From a virus: a stretch of DNA of 37,116 nucleotides. Shown one piece after another: positions 14,683 through 23,658 of the stretch. The position numbers were made by a program, and so were the translations under genes. Each line of letters starts with the position of its first letter. The first letter of the stretch is position 1. The notes under the pieces are model-generated. The model was given only the letters and a program-made list of their open reading frames with translations. It was not told where the DNA came from and searched no databases. The DNA is taken from the IMG/VR virus record IMGVR_UViG_3300042470_000577, positions 1-37,116 of that record; one strand, written 5' to 3'.

Positions 14683-15377
14683 ATCGTTGCTGCACCTACC
14701 ACAAAAGGTTGTTGTTTAGCTCGAACACATTTATAAGGATCATCAAATAAAGTTGAGCCTGTTTGTTTACCGCTAATATTAGAAGAACAAGCTATCTGAC
14801 CTACAAGCCAAATATGGGGGCAATAGATCTTCAGCATTCTTCGTTCGTGCAACAAACCTAAATGATGATCAATATGGTAATGCTGCTCAAAAGGTACTGC
14901 GTTCAAAAACTTGTATAAGATTTCCATACCTCGTCTAGAACGTACCATGAAAGCATGAGTACGGTTGACATTATAGGGAATCAATACTTTAGGATTGACT
15001 TCTTCAGGTGGATGATTGTTGGTATGAAGAAGTTGACCTCCGATATAGACCATTTCCCAATCTTGAGGAAGATTGGAATAAAAGTCTAACATGAGGTGAT
15101 TGAAGTTATCTCGAAAGAAAGCATCATCTTCGAATACTGTATAAGAATCGTAATGATTGTTCATACAGTGTTCTAGAATGTTGAGATGAGATTTGTAGCA
15201 CCCCCATGCACCATTACCTGCTGACCACCAATCAGGATGCTTTACAGAATCGCCATGAATGGCTTGCCAGCGTTCTGGAACACCCCAAGGAAAATCAACA
15301 GGCAATCTTTTATAGAATGCTTCTAAACGATCTTTACGATGATCTAGATTGATGACGTAGCATTTTTCTGTGTACAT
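14679..15377 (-). CDS. Family 25 glycosyltransferase
   Basis: The 232-residue protein starts with the GT25 signature VINLDHRKDR (8-17), continues with GCYKSHLNILEH (59-70) and has VFEDDAFF (81-88) with the conserved acidic pair. GT25 enzymes transfer hexoses onto lipopolysaccharide or, in viruses, onto virion proteins. The gene overlaps the Cys-rich gene upstream by 34 bases and the GT32-methyltransferase downstream by 4, so the two glycosyl genes are translated as a pair. The ribosome-binding site is weak (CAGAAG). Targets could be the virion or the host envelope. Confidence 0.85.
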   Translation of the reverse strand: MYTEKCYVINLDHRKDRLEAFYKRLPVDFPWGVPERWQAIHGDSVKHPDWWSAGNGAWGCYKSHLNILEHCMNNHYDSYTVFEDDAFFRDNFNHLMLDFYSNLPQDWEMVYIGGQLLHTNNHPPEEVNPKVLIPYNVNRTHAFMVRSRRGMEILYKFLNAVPFEQHYHIDHHLGLLHERRMLKIYCPHIWLVGQIACSSNISGKQTGSTLFDDPYKCVRAKQQPFVVGAATI

Positions 15378-15874
15378 GCTTCTGCTCTGGAGATAGCTAG
15401 AAGAACTAATTGTTTAGCAATAATAGTAACGAAGGGGATCCCACGATTCTTAGCTTCTTCTTGCAACCAAATAAGAATCGTATCAATGTTCTTTCGGCAA
15501 CCGTCAGGACCCCAACTGTTCATTGTATTAGCTCGATCTAAACATTTGCAACTTGGGGTATCGACTGCAAACCAAGATAGAATTTTTTTAAGTTCTGATC
15601 CTGGTCCATTGCTTTTTAAGGTTTGTTCCCGATCTCGAACTTCAAATAAATGACGAAGATCTTTAATGATCTCTTGTACTTTCTCAGGAGCGTGTTCTTC
15701 AACTGCTGAGACTGCATGAGATGCTGTCACTGAGTTTGGAGATCTTGCGTTCGATAACGTTATACATACTGCACAAGCTTCTGGTGATGTCTTTGATTTA
15801 TAACCTCCAGATAATTCTTGAGCTATACGACAGTAACCTTGTTCTTTTTCTTTAAAGTAGTAATTGCATTCCAT
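15344..15874 (-). CDS. Cys-rich protein of a planctomycete-associated type, 176 aa
   Basis: The ATG at 15874 is chosen over a GTG three codons earlier because an AAGTG-like sequence sits 6 bases before it. The central part GSELKKILSWFAVDTP is followed by CKCLDRANTMNSWGPDGC and then IDTILIWLQEEAKNRGIPFV. From memory, this order of motifs belongs to small proteins widespread in planctomycete phages and genomes. Their function is unknown to me; the Cys pattern (CxC ... C) could bind metal. Its location upstream of the glycosyltransferases and downstream of tail genes suggests a late accessory role. Confidence 0.6.
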   Translation of the reverse strand: MECNYYFKEKEQGYCRIAQELSGGYKSKTSPEACAVCITLSNARSPNSVTASHAVSAVEEHAPEKVQEIIKDLRHLFEVRDREQTLKSNGPGSELKKILSWFAVDTPSCKCLDRANTMNSWGPDGCRKNIDTILIWLQEEAKNRGIPFVTIIAKQLVLLAISRAEACTQKNATSSI

Positions 15875-15894
15875 AAAAATCACTTATTGGGGAG

Positions 15895-17829
15895 TTAAGG
15901 AGTTTCTACGCGAGTACATACCCATAGTATTCTTTGTCCAATCCACTCTCCTGGAAAGAACGGTGGTAGACATTGGCAATCCGGATAGGGAGAACATTCT
16001 GTAAGTACCACCCAACTAGAACCATCCCACATGATGAAACATTCTGTACAGGATGGTCCGCCACCTCCACCACTTCCAGAACCTCCACCTGATCCACCAC
16101 TGCCCTGTGATCCTGATCCACCGCTACCCTGTGAACCAGAACTCGCAGATCCAGAAGAAGCACTCGAAGCACTTGAACTAGAAGAACTAGAAGAACTGGA
16201 ACTTGAACTAGAACTAGAACTAGAACTGGAACTTGAGCTAGAGCTTGAACTAGAACTCGAACTAGAAGAACTAGAGCTAGAAGGGCTGGATACACTCGAA
16301 CCACTAGAACTACTGGAAATGGACTCGACACAACATTCAGCATAATAATATGCACCAACTTGGTTGCATACTCCTGATGATCCAATTCCTAAATCTTTTA
16401 AGTTTCTAGTTAGATCGTATAAAGTAATTGAAGTACGGCGAGGAGTACCGATAATCGGATAAAAAATGTCAGCAGTAGCAACGCCATAGGAATATCCATC
16501 TGAGTAAACAAATGGGGAAGTGAGAACATACTTCCATTTCTCTCGAATAAGTTCTTTTTCATACTGTTTAAACTCCGGTGTTAGATAATTCAGTTCGTGC
16601 TTAGGAACGCCAATAACTTCGGTTGTTAAGCCTTTACCTGTGTTGGAATACACAATCTTGTCTGCTTCAAATCGAGGGGTAAAACTAAACCTGCCTCGAA
16701 TACGGCGATAAGATATTCTGGGATGGATCGATGCCCTTGCTCGTTCTGCTACATCACCGTAAATCTGATTATTCCAGTAAGAAGTATCATTAGGTAGATA
16801 GTTTACTGTAGAACCACCAGGATTGACCCATGCGTAATGATGAGGAAGAGTTACCTGTAAACTCGAATTAGAATCACCTGATGTATCACTAGCTTGATAG
16901 AACCCTTCAGGATAGTTGTTGACATCTAACTGAAGAACTATATCTGATTCATTATTGTAGAATTTAGGAATCAAAGATTCGTTTGCAATAAACGTAACTG
17001 GGAACTTGAGTTTTTCAATCGGTTCTGCTGGACTTGGAAAAAAAACTACTAAGTTCTGCATCTGGTTAATCATATACGCAGCAGAGTAGTCGGAGTTCTC
17101 TGCACGTAAACCATCGAAGACTAAATTGCCAAGTCGATCTACATAGTAATAGCAACGAAAGATTTCAGCACATCTTGAACACCATTCAAGAAATGTCATG
17201 TCTCCAGAATGGACATTAAGAAGATAATAGTTTTGAAGAAATGTTGTATTAAGTAAACCTGTTACTGCAGGATTAGCAGCAGCTTCAAGCATATCATTCA
17301 ATATAGCTGATGCTGTCCATAGAGAAGTTCCATTAAGAGTTTCTTCGTAATATCGATTAGTACCAGCAGATACTCCAACATTCTTTTCAGTATGACGAAT
17401 CTTATTGTAGACTTTGTTTTTAGTATGGACTTTACCAAACCAATGTCTCATGTCCTCTAAGATAATATAAACAACTGAATCAGGATTATCTGGATGCCCT
17501 AAAATATTAACTGCATCAACTATCGTCCATTTGAAATAGTTAGTCCCTACTCCTCCAGAGTATTGATCTCGAATACGAATGGTAACATTAGGGTAGAAAT
17601 AACTGGTAGATATAGGTCCTGATAAACCACCCGCTTCTATACTTAGATTATCGTAATCTGATTTAGTAATAAGCAAATGACAACATGCTGGTTCAGGACC
17701 ATGTTTGAGTTCAAGGGAATTGCATTTGGAAATCAACGAAGGATCCATGTCCATTTTCTGCATGTGGGCACGTACAGAAACAGGATCGATACAAGAAAAC
17801 TGACTTCCGTTAGCTGTTAACTCAAACAT
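15895..17829 (-). CDS. Large virion protein with poly-serine linker and Cys-rich C-terminus
   Basis: The protein has 644 residues. Residues 1-500 are a globular region without a family I recognise, with aromatic-rich and beta-like stretches. An almost pure serine tract (~505-556) follows, then a Gly/Ser linker (~557-590) and a short C-terminal domain with many Cys and Trp (CTECF, ECSPYPDCQC). Poly-Ser linkers before small Cys-rich ends are, from memory, frequent in planctomycetes and their phages. The start overlaps the portal-like gene's stop by a base. A tail tip, fibre or baseplate role is plausible from position. The poly-Ser region probably acts as a flexible spacer. Confidence 0.6.
   Translation of the reverse strand: MFELTANGSQFSCIDPVSVRAHMQKMDMDPSLISKCNSLELKHGPEPACCHLLITKSDYDNLSIEAGGLSGPISTSYFYPNVTIRIRDQYSGGVGTNYFKWTIVDAVNILGHPDNPDSVVYIILEDMRHWFGKVHTKNKVYNKIRHTEKNVGVSAGTNRYYEETLNGTSLWTASAILNDMLEAAANPAVTGLLNTTFLQNYYLLNVHSGDMTFLEWCSRCAEIFRCYYYVDRLGNLVFDGLRAENSDYSAAYMINQMQNLVVFFPSPAEPIEKLKFPVTFIANESLIPKFYNNESDIVLQLDVNNYPEGFYQASDTSGDSNSSLQVTLPHHYAWVNPGGSTVNYLPNDTSYWNNQIYGDVAERARASIHPRISYRRIRGRFSFTPRFEADKIVYSNTGKGLTTEVIGVPKHELNYLTPEFKQYEKELIREKWKYVLTSPFVYSDGYSYGVATADIFYPIIGTPRRTSITLYDLTRNLKDLGIGSSGVCNQVGAYYYAECCVESISSSSSGSSVSSPSSSSSSSSSSSSSSSSSSSSSSSSSSSSSSSSSSSSSASSASSGSASSGSQGSGGSGSQGSGGSGGGSGSGGGGGPSCTECFIMWDGSSWVVLTECSPYPDCQCLPPFFPGEWIGQRILWVCTRVETP
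16165..16318 (-). repeat. AGY-TCN hexanucleotide microsatellite encoding poly-Ser
   Basis: Serine codons alternate mainly between AGY and TCN, so the DNA is an imperfect 6-bp tandem repeat (AGTTCT-like). The alternation breaks up perfect repeats yet keeps the amino acid, but slippage could still change the linker length between isolates. Confidence 0.8.
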
Positions 17830-19127
17830 TAGTTATTCAATGTGTTAGGTGTTCCAGATTCAGTCTTCTCAATCTTAGAAGATGGGGGTGTTTCACCCTT
17901 GGGAATCCCCTTGGTTTCTTGGGAAAAATTCCCTTGCTTCATTTCATCGCCGTAAGCTTCGATTGGGATCAATGGCACTACTTCAAATTCAGGTAATTTC
18001 CCAAAGCTAAGAGGAATAAGGAAATTCAAAATTTGATTGATAAAATCACTGATCAAGAAGTCAACAATTTGTTGCAAAGTAGAATAGAAAGCTACCATAG
18101 GAATCTTACGACCTGTAGCAGCACCAAGACCACCTCCACCACCTTGAATCACTTCAGGAGGAATACCAAGACCTTCAAGTTCTTCGTTGGTCAGGAAGAT
18201 CATGTATTCAGCCATACCAGGAGGTGCTACTGACGATGATGGTGCTTCATAGTCCCAAATTTGTCTTCCATCAGCACCCGTCTGATTAGGGAAAATAAGA
18301 TAACCACCAGATCGTTTCTTAGCTAACATCTCAATAGCTAAATCTCGATTAGAGATACGACCGCCATTCTCTAAACTGGTGTAGCCTAGAGGGTATCGCA
18401 TGATACCACCATCGTATGCGTTACGATGGAACCAAAGACGACGAATATCACGAACACCACCTTCAGTCCAGATTTCCCACCATGCTGCGTATGCACCGAA
18501 TAGGCGAGATAATCCGTAATACTTCTGACGATCACGTTCGTGGGTATGCCAGAAGACTTTTGGAATACCAATATAGAACTGTTTTAGATTACCTGAGTTG
18601 ATCTCAGTGCCGACTAATCCACCATTTACGGTGACTGCAACACAGTCAGGAGGATTGAAGTCTAGTAGATTGTCAAAATTGAGTACTCTACGCTTCCGAC
18701 CATCAACTGAGGTAGATTCCTTGTAGATCACCTCACCTGCACTGTAGCCCCATTCTAGGGCTTTTAATGCCTTAATAGCACCTACTTGCCAGAACCTCTT
18801 CAGATTCTTGGTAATGAAATCGGCAACCTCCTTATCTTCACATTTCACAACGTAAGGAAAGGAGGTATCCGATGACACAATCCAGCGATGAATGGCAGGA
18901 TTCTTTGCTTCTTCTTCAGTAAAGAATTTAGTGAAAGCATGGATAGGACCTTTGATGAGTCCCAAACCAAAGCAGATACGTGGATCTTCAAGCATCTGTT
19001 TAATCGCAAACCGAGAAAAGATCGGTCTGTGATGTGGTGCATACGAGTAATAATTCTGGATGTATCCAGTTGGGTCGTATGGGACAGATTGAATTTGAAG
19101 TAAGTCTTCTTTGGTTATTTGTGCCAT
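17829..19127 (-). CDS. Portal-like protein
   Basis: The 432-residue protein resembles DUF935-type portals. It has a KALEWGYSAGEVIY segment (~121-135), then YIGIPKVFWHTHERDRQKYYGLSRLFGAYAAWWEI in parts (~185-219), a motif common just before the portal core. A Gly-rich loop, QGGGGGLGAATGRK, lies near 327-341, and a long hydrophobic helical stretch follows. Portals form the 12-fold ring through which DNA enters and leaves the head. Its position is odd: about 15 kb downstream of the terminase and after the tail genes. The C-terminus contains FSQETKG, one of the recurrent peptides. Alternatively it could be another ring-forming virion protein. Confidence 0.65.
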   Translation of the reverse strand: MAQITKEDLLQIQSVPYDPTGYIQNYYSYAPHHRPIFSRFAIKQMLEDPRICFGLGLIKGPIHAFTKFFTEEEAKNPAIHRWIVSSDTSFPYVVKCEDKEVADFITKNLKRFWQVGAIKALKALEWGYSAGEVIYKESTSVDGRKRRVLNFDNLLDFNPPDCVAVTVNGGLVGTEINSGNLKQFYIGIPKVFWHTHERDRQKYYGLSRLFGAYAAWWEIWTEGGVRDIRRLWFHRNAYDGGIMRYPLGYTSLENGGRISNRDLAIEMLAKKRSGGYLIFPNQTGADGRQIWDYEAPSSSVAPPGMAEYMIFLTNEELEGLGIPPEVIQGGGGGLGAATGRKIPMVAFYSTLQQIVDFLISDFINQILNFLIPLSFGKLPEFEVVPLIPIEAYGDEMKQGNFSQETKGIPKGETPPSSKIEKTESGTPNTLNN

Positions 19128-19632
19128 GATTGCTTTTGCGTCTGTTGAAGAAGTAAATTAGCTCTTGCCGATTCTGCTTCCGATTCTTTCACACCTACTT
19201 GAATCAAAAGATTGTAGTACCTGTCTGGAGTTAAGGCACTATCAAGCATTCTGTGCCTGAGTTCTTCTTCAGCTTCAAGTTCTGGTATGACTAGGGAGTA
19301 ATATTTAAGTAATCTACTCTCCAGAGGCAAAGGAATCTTATAGAACCTTATTGCTTTTGCTCTGGAGAACAGAAGTTTTTTATTGTAGTCAACTTCGAAA
19401 CAGCTTGTTCTACTAAAAGAACTGAAGCAGTACGTGTTAACTCTACATCGAATTTCTCTTTCATGTTTTTCATGAAATGAGGGATCCAATCTTTGCTGTC
19501 TAATTTGTCAGCATCGTTACCTGCATTTTTCCAAAATTCGTAAATGTCGATAACTTCGATGTTGGTTCGGTTTTCACCTTGAACAATCGAAAGAGTTGCT
19601 TCTTCGACACTAGGGAGAAGGAAATCGCTCAT
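19115..19632 (-). CDS. Predicted -1 frameshift fusion product of the tail chaperone pair, 172 aa
   Basis: Reading starts at 19632 in the frame of the 94-aa protein and slips back one base at A-AAA-AAC (19375-19381). It then continues in the -1 frame through KLLFSRAKAIRFYK to the TAA at 19115, giving about 172 residues. The extension is rich in Leu/Glu and helical (LESRLLKYY, ELEAEEELRHRM). This matches the G/GT arrangement of tail assembly chaperones in many tailed phages, where a fraction of ribosomes make the longer form. The extension has no plausible start of its own, which supports frameshifting. Confidence 0.7.
19318..19381 (-). promoter_or_regulatory. Programmed -1 frameshift signal: slippery heptamer plus stem-loop
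   Basis: The heptamer A AAA AAC lies in the correct phase for -1 slippage (codons 84-86 of the 94-aa gene). After a 6-base spacer, TCTCCAGAGCAAA (19356-19368) pairs with TTTGCCTCTGGAGA (19318-19331): 9 bp, one bulged G, then 4 bp. Slippery site, spacer and stem together fit a classic frameshift element. Confidence 0.75.
19348..19632 (-). CDS. Tail assembly chaperone-like protein, short (zero-frame) form, 94 aa
   Basis: The 94-residue product is acidic in the middle (DIYEFWKNAGNDADKLDSKDW) and ends soon after the slippery site as NFCSPEQKQ. The ATG overlaps the stop region of the large virion gene upstream. Size, helical composition and the frameshift element near its end are the features of phage G-type chaperones, which hold the tape-measure protein during tail assembly. 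No sequence family was recognised, and the gene lies after the tape-measure-like gene, not before it as usual. Confidence 0.6.
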   Translation of the reverse strand: MSDFLLPSVEEATLSIVQGENRTNIEVIDIYEFWKNAGNDADKLDSKDWIPHFMKNMKEKFDVELTRTASVLLVEQAVSKLTTIKNFCSPEQKQ

Positions 19633-21776
19633 TAAGTCAAAACTCCTGAAAATCCTGAAGATGTTAAATCTTTGAAGAAATTAGTATGAACACTGGTGTT
19701 AACATAATAAGGAATTGACCAAGTTGCAAGATAGACTGGAACAATACCTTTACCAAGTTGCTTTAGAGTAACTATGGATTGTCCTGAACGAACTAAAGGA
19801 TGTGTTTTGTATTGGAAAGCACATGGTATAGTTGGTGGAAACCCTACTCTAATTGCATAACCTGACATAACTATAGTGGTAACAGGTTGGCTGTTGTAGC
19901 TAGTTGTATAATCTTGATCACTTGGGTGTAAGCCTTCTGAAACTGCTTGCATATTATGCAAGGCAACTGTTCTATTTTCTTTACCTACAATGTTGTCACC
20001 TAAGGCTGATTTCATAGCACGATCAATGTTTACGTCATATCTCTGTCTTACAACTTGAAAAGTGTTTACATCTTCCAGAATTTGAAAAGAATTTTCATGC
20101 ATTATGTAAGAGCGTTTAGCTAGGTCTACTGAATACTCTTGCTGAGTTGAGGGTTGAGTAGTGTCTTCATTTGGAGGATATACCCAAGCAGGTAAGTTAA
20201 TACCATGAACTGCTTTATTTATTTTTACGTTTTGTATAAGCTGATCATCAGGATAGTAAAGATAAGGCCCATCATCTTCAGATATACCAGTATACCCATA
20301 AACATCCCAGGCACATAACATATCAGAATTAAAATAATTAGGATTTCCAGCAAATTGATCTTTATATTCACTCCATTGACTAAATAAAGACGCATCAGTA
20401 GTTAATGGGTTTGTAGATGAAGTTGGACGGGTAAAACCAGCATGCCACGGTTCTCGATCATCTGGATTAGCAATGTCAACATACCAATATTTGTAATTGC
20501 CTGATTGGTTTTCTTTATAATTGTATAGAGGTGTAAACAAACCTGATTGTTGAATCAATTTATCTCGATCATAAACACCTACATATTCAAGACGAAAGCT
20601 ATGAGTTCTATCGAATAAATTCTCTTTGTAAGAAACTTTAGTAATAATATTTCTTGCATACTCTGATTCTTCTTCTGGATTAGAAGCATCATCCAGTTTT
20701 TCTTTTTTCAATCGACCAACTTTATCATAAGCTATTCCTCCTGGTTCTGTTCTAAATAATCGTTGCCTAGCATAAAACCAAAAAAGGAAAAAAGCTGTTG
20801 AAAATGCTTGTCCAGGAGGCAAAGTAATATTGCCTTGAATAACATTATTCCATTGATGAAAACCCTTACCCTCTAAACGACCACCGAACAAAGAAGAACT
20901 TACTTCATGAGACATATCCATTTTCATTGCCTTTGGTGGCATAGCATTTTCTGTTGGAAACTGCTTATCAACTAAAGTGAAAGTGCAAGATAATGAATTA
21001 GGATCATGCTGAAATCGTTGTGATACTCTTCGGCAATAAAGAGGAACAGGAAAGGCAACTAGATATCTTACTCTATCTGGATGTAATCTGCCTATTACAT
21101 TTGTAATAACATTTTGTCCTTTTGCACAACTAGATATACTGTATTTTCCAGAAGTTGTAACAGTAACAGAACCGATTTCATCAATATCATAAGATCTTGA
21201 CCATGATAGTTCTGTTAAACCTATGTTTTCTGGATTTACTAAAATTGTATTAGCATTATTAAATATAATCTGATTATGGGTACAGAAAGTAACTACCCAA
21301 GTGAGTTCAACTGCTTGTTGTGCTGCTAAATTCTTCCATTTAAAATCTGTTGGTATTGGTCCAAAATTTACATCAGTTGCATCATTGATTACAAATCCAT
21401 AATTGGTCGCGTTATTTGTAGGACCTAAACCTTGATAAGTGCAACGTAGTTCTTTTCTAGGTTGCATCAGAACAGCACGAATTTGCTGAACAGCAGTATC
21501 AATAGTTATTGGAGATGGGCTAATACCATCAGGCATGTTAGCAGGATTTTGTCTTGTGAAGATGTATTGATAAGGCAAATACCATACTACCGTTAATTCA
21601 CTTTTAGTGTACTTAAAGTTAACTCCGTTATCACTTAGTACTGGTTTAGAATTAAATGATAGTGTGTAAGTTGGTGGGAATTTATAAATACCAGCTTCAG
21701 TACCTAACCTGCTTTCTACATCACCATAGGATAATTCACCAAATGTTCTTATACTATTAAAGCCCTGAACAGTCAT
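19632..21776 (-). CDS. Large virion protein, probably tail or baseplate, 714 aa
   Basis: The protein starts MTVQGFNSIRTFGELSYGD and is rich in aromatic, Asn, Thr and beta-type residues throughout, with no membrane segments or enzyme motifs. A few hydrophobic stretches (FFLFWFYARQRL) occur near the middle. It sits between the tape-measure-like gene and the frameshift chaperone gene, so a tail or baseplate role is likely from context. The DNA is AT-rich compared with the head genes. No family was recognised. Confidence 0.6.
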   Translation of the reverse strand: MTVQGFNSIRTFGELSYGDVESRLGTEAGIYKFPPTYTLSFNSKPVLSDNGVNFKYTKSELTVVWYLPYQYIFTRQNPANMPDGISPSPITIDTAVQQIRAVLMQPRKELRCTYQGLGPTNNATNYGFVINDATDVNFGPIPTDFKWKNLAAQQAVELTWVVTFCTHNQIIFNNANTILVNPENIGLTELSWSRSYDIDEIGSVTVTTSGKYSISSCAKGQNVITNVIGRLHPDRVRYLVAFPVPLYCRRVSQRFQHDPNSLSCTFTLVDKQFPTENAMPPKAMKMDMSHEVSSSLFGGRLEGKGFHQWNNVIQGNITLPPGQAFSTAFFLFWFYARQRLFRTEPGGIAYDKVGRLKKEKLDDASNPEEESEYARNIITKVSYKENLFDRTHSFRLEYVGVYDRDKLIQQSGLFTPLYNYKENQSGNYKYWYVDIANPDDREPWHAGFTRPTSSTNPLTTDASLFSQWSEYKDQFAGNPNYFNSDMLCAWDVYGYTGISEDDGPYLYYPDDQLIQNVKINKAVHGINLPAWVYPPNEDTTQPSTQQEYSVDLAKRSYIMHENSFQILEDVNTFQVVRQRYDVNIDRAMKSALGDNIVGKENRTVALHNMQAVSEGLHPSDQDYTTSYNSQPVTTIVMSGYAIRVGFPPTIPCAFQYKTHPLVRSGQSIVTLKQLGKGIVPVYLATWSIPYYVNTSVHTNFFKDLTSSGFSGVLT

Positions 21777-21792
21777 TACATAAATTCCTTAG

Positions 21793-23568
21793 TTAACGTA
21801 ATTGAACGAATGCTGCTGGATTATTAGCAAAGAACTTGGTACTACCTTGATTTGCAATAGATGCTATTTCTAAAGGATCCTCTGTACCTAATTTTTTAGC
21901 AATATCGCTAACATCAACTGCTATTGGTCCAATTAGATTCAGTGCAGCAGGTAGCCAAGGCGCAAACAACTCAACTAAACCTTGAACATATTTTATTGAT
22001 TGACCAGATACCTCAACAATTTGTGTTAGTAAATCTAAGATATTTACTAAATAAGGTTCTGTTGTGATCAAAAACTTATCAAATGCTTGACGAGTTGCTA
22101 ACTCAAATTTGGTTTGAGCTTCCGTTATTCTCGCAATTTGTGGACCAATCAGTGCTGCTCTACGGAAGTCATCTTTTAATATAGCAATCTCTTTAGCAAC
22201 AACTGCACCTGTGATCTGAGGAGAAAATCCAACTAGATTACCAGCAATTTGAGTTACACTGTTATTGATAGAAATCAAAGTTTGTGCTGCTATATTCAAA
22301 GGAGCCAGAATAGTTTCAGTTACAGCTTTCCCTACAAAACTACCAACAATAGGACCTAATACTGGACCTAATACTGGAACAAAAGAGGCGGCAACTGCAC
22401 CAACAACTGCACCAGCTTCCGAAGCTAGCTTAGTTCCAGAAGAAACTACCTCACTAGCCCTACCTAAAACCTGACTACTTGATCCTCCAGTCAATGGTGT
22501 AAGAGCAAGATTAGCTAACGCACTTCCTAAGTTTGTTATATCTGAAGTAATTTTTGGAAGTTTATCTACTACAACAGATGTGAAAGCACCTAGACCTGCA
22601 ATACCTGCAATTGTTTTTGCCTGCTGTTGCACTTCTTGTGTTTTCTTAATTTCTCTTGTTCTTTCATCAATAAGATTTTCTCTAATCTTAGGTGCTTCTT
22701 CTTTTAAAGATTTTAATTCTACTTGAAAATTCTCTGTTAGTTTATTTGTTTGCTCTGGGTCTAGTAAATTTAGAAATTCTTTTAGAGAATCATTGATCGA
22801 GTTGATACGTCCTTTTAAAGTATCTAACAGCAATGTCTCTTCCTTGCTTGCTGCTCCTACTTTCTCAAGTGCCATTACATACATAGCAAGCTTATTGACA
22901 TCATCGATATCTAATTTGTTAAGTTCTTCTTTTGTCATCTTCAAAGCAGAACTTAACTCTTCTTTTGCTTTTGAAAGAGCAGGAGCCAATTCTTTTTGAA
23001 TATCGATTTCATCTTGCTTACTTAATTTGTAAGCTTGAATTGATTTTGTTAACTCATCAACTTTGGGATCAAGTAATCCTACTTGCACTCCAATGTTCTG
23101 AAATATGTTTTGTATAAGCTCGCTAGTTGAATCGTTAACGAACTTGATCATATCCGAAACTTTGAGTTCACTTTGAGGTGTGCCTGTAGCTGTAGCTACG
23201 CTCTCTCTAGCAACTCGAAATGCAGATAGAACAGGATAGAAGCTTGTACCAACTAACCTACTTAAAACTTCAGATATGATTGTTTCAGAAGCACGAAACG
23301 TATTTGATGCTAATCTGTCTTGATCAGCTTGAGCAATAAGTGCTTTCTTACGAGCAGTTTCTAAATCTTTTTTTGATACGAATTTTTCTAAATCAGCAAG
23401 AATTTCTGAAGAAGATTTATTTTCCGATTTTTTAGATGAAGCATCTTCGACTTTACCTAGAATCTTATTAAGAATCTCAAGCTTCTCAGAATTCTCAGCA
23501 ATAGATTTTGCAAGTGAATCTAGTCTAGATGAATCGTCTCCACCTAAAAAACCGGAACTGTCTGCCAT
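21793..23568 (-). CDS. Tape-measure-like protein, 591 aa
   Basis: The N-terminal half is highly charged and helical with coiled-coil character (many Lys/Glu and Leu heptads up to residue ~320). The centre has hydrophobic, Ala/Gly-rich segments (TIAGIAGLGAFTSVVVD, then GAVVGAVAASFVPVLGPVLG), and the end returns to helices. This pattern is usual in tape-measure proteins, which set tail length and enter the host membrane. It is shorter than most, which would imply a short tail of perhaps 80-90 nm if the standard ratio of 1.5 angstrom per residue applies. The ATG follows an AAGGTAA sequence and a copy of the TTCCTGGGAA repeat. Confidence 0.55.
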   Translation of the reverse strand: MADSSGFLGGDDSSRLDSLAKSIAENSEKLEILNKILGKVEDASSKKSENKSSSEILADLEKFVSKKDLETARKKALIAQADQDRLASNTFRASETIISEVLSRLVGTSFYPVLSAFRVARESVATATGTPQSELKVSDMIKFVNDSTSELIQNIFQNIGVQVGLLDPKVDELTKSIQAYKLSKQDEIDIQKELAPALSKAKEELSSALKMTKEELNKLDIDDVNKLAMYVMALEKVGAASKEETLLLDTLKGRINSINDSLKEFLNLLDPEQTNKLTENFQVELKSLKEEAPKIRENLIDERTREIKKTQEVQQQAKTIAGIAGLGAFTSVVVDKLPKITSDITNLGSALANLALTPLTGGSSSQVLGRASEVVSSGTKLASEAGAVVGAVAASFVPVLGPVLGPIVGSFVGKAVTETILAPLNIAAQTLISINNSVTQIAGNLVGFSPQITGAVVAKEIAILKDDFRRAALIGPQIARITEAQTKFELATRQAFDKFLITTEPYLVNILDLLTQIVEVSGQSIKYVQGLVELFAPWLPAALNLIGPIAVDVSDIAKKLGTEDPLEIASIANQGSTKFFANNPAAFVQLR

Positions 23569-23658
23569 TTGGGATTACCTTCATTTCCTGGGAAAATATC
23601 ACTTCATGCTCTTTTTATTTTAAGAACTCTTCTAGAGTTTATAAACAGAATTTTTCAT

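Noticed and set aside
15906-16385. Long frames on both strands over the poly-Ser repeat
   Set aside because: They are shadows of the 6-bp repeat, giving Leu/Val or Glu/Leu runs. The Ser frame is continuous with a 644-residue gene.
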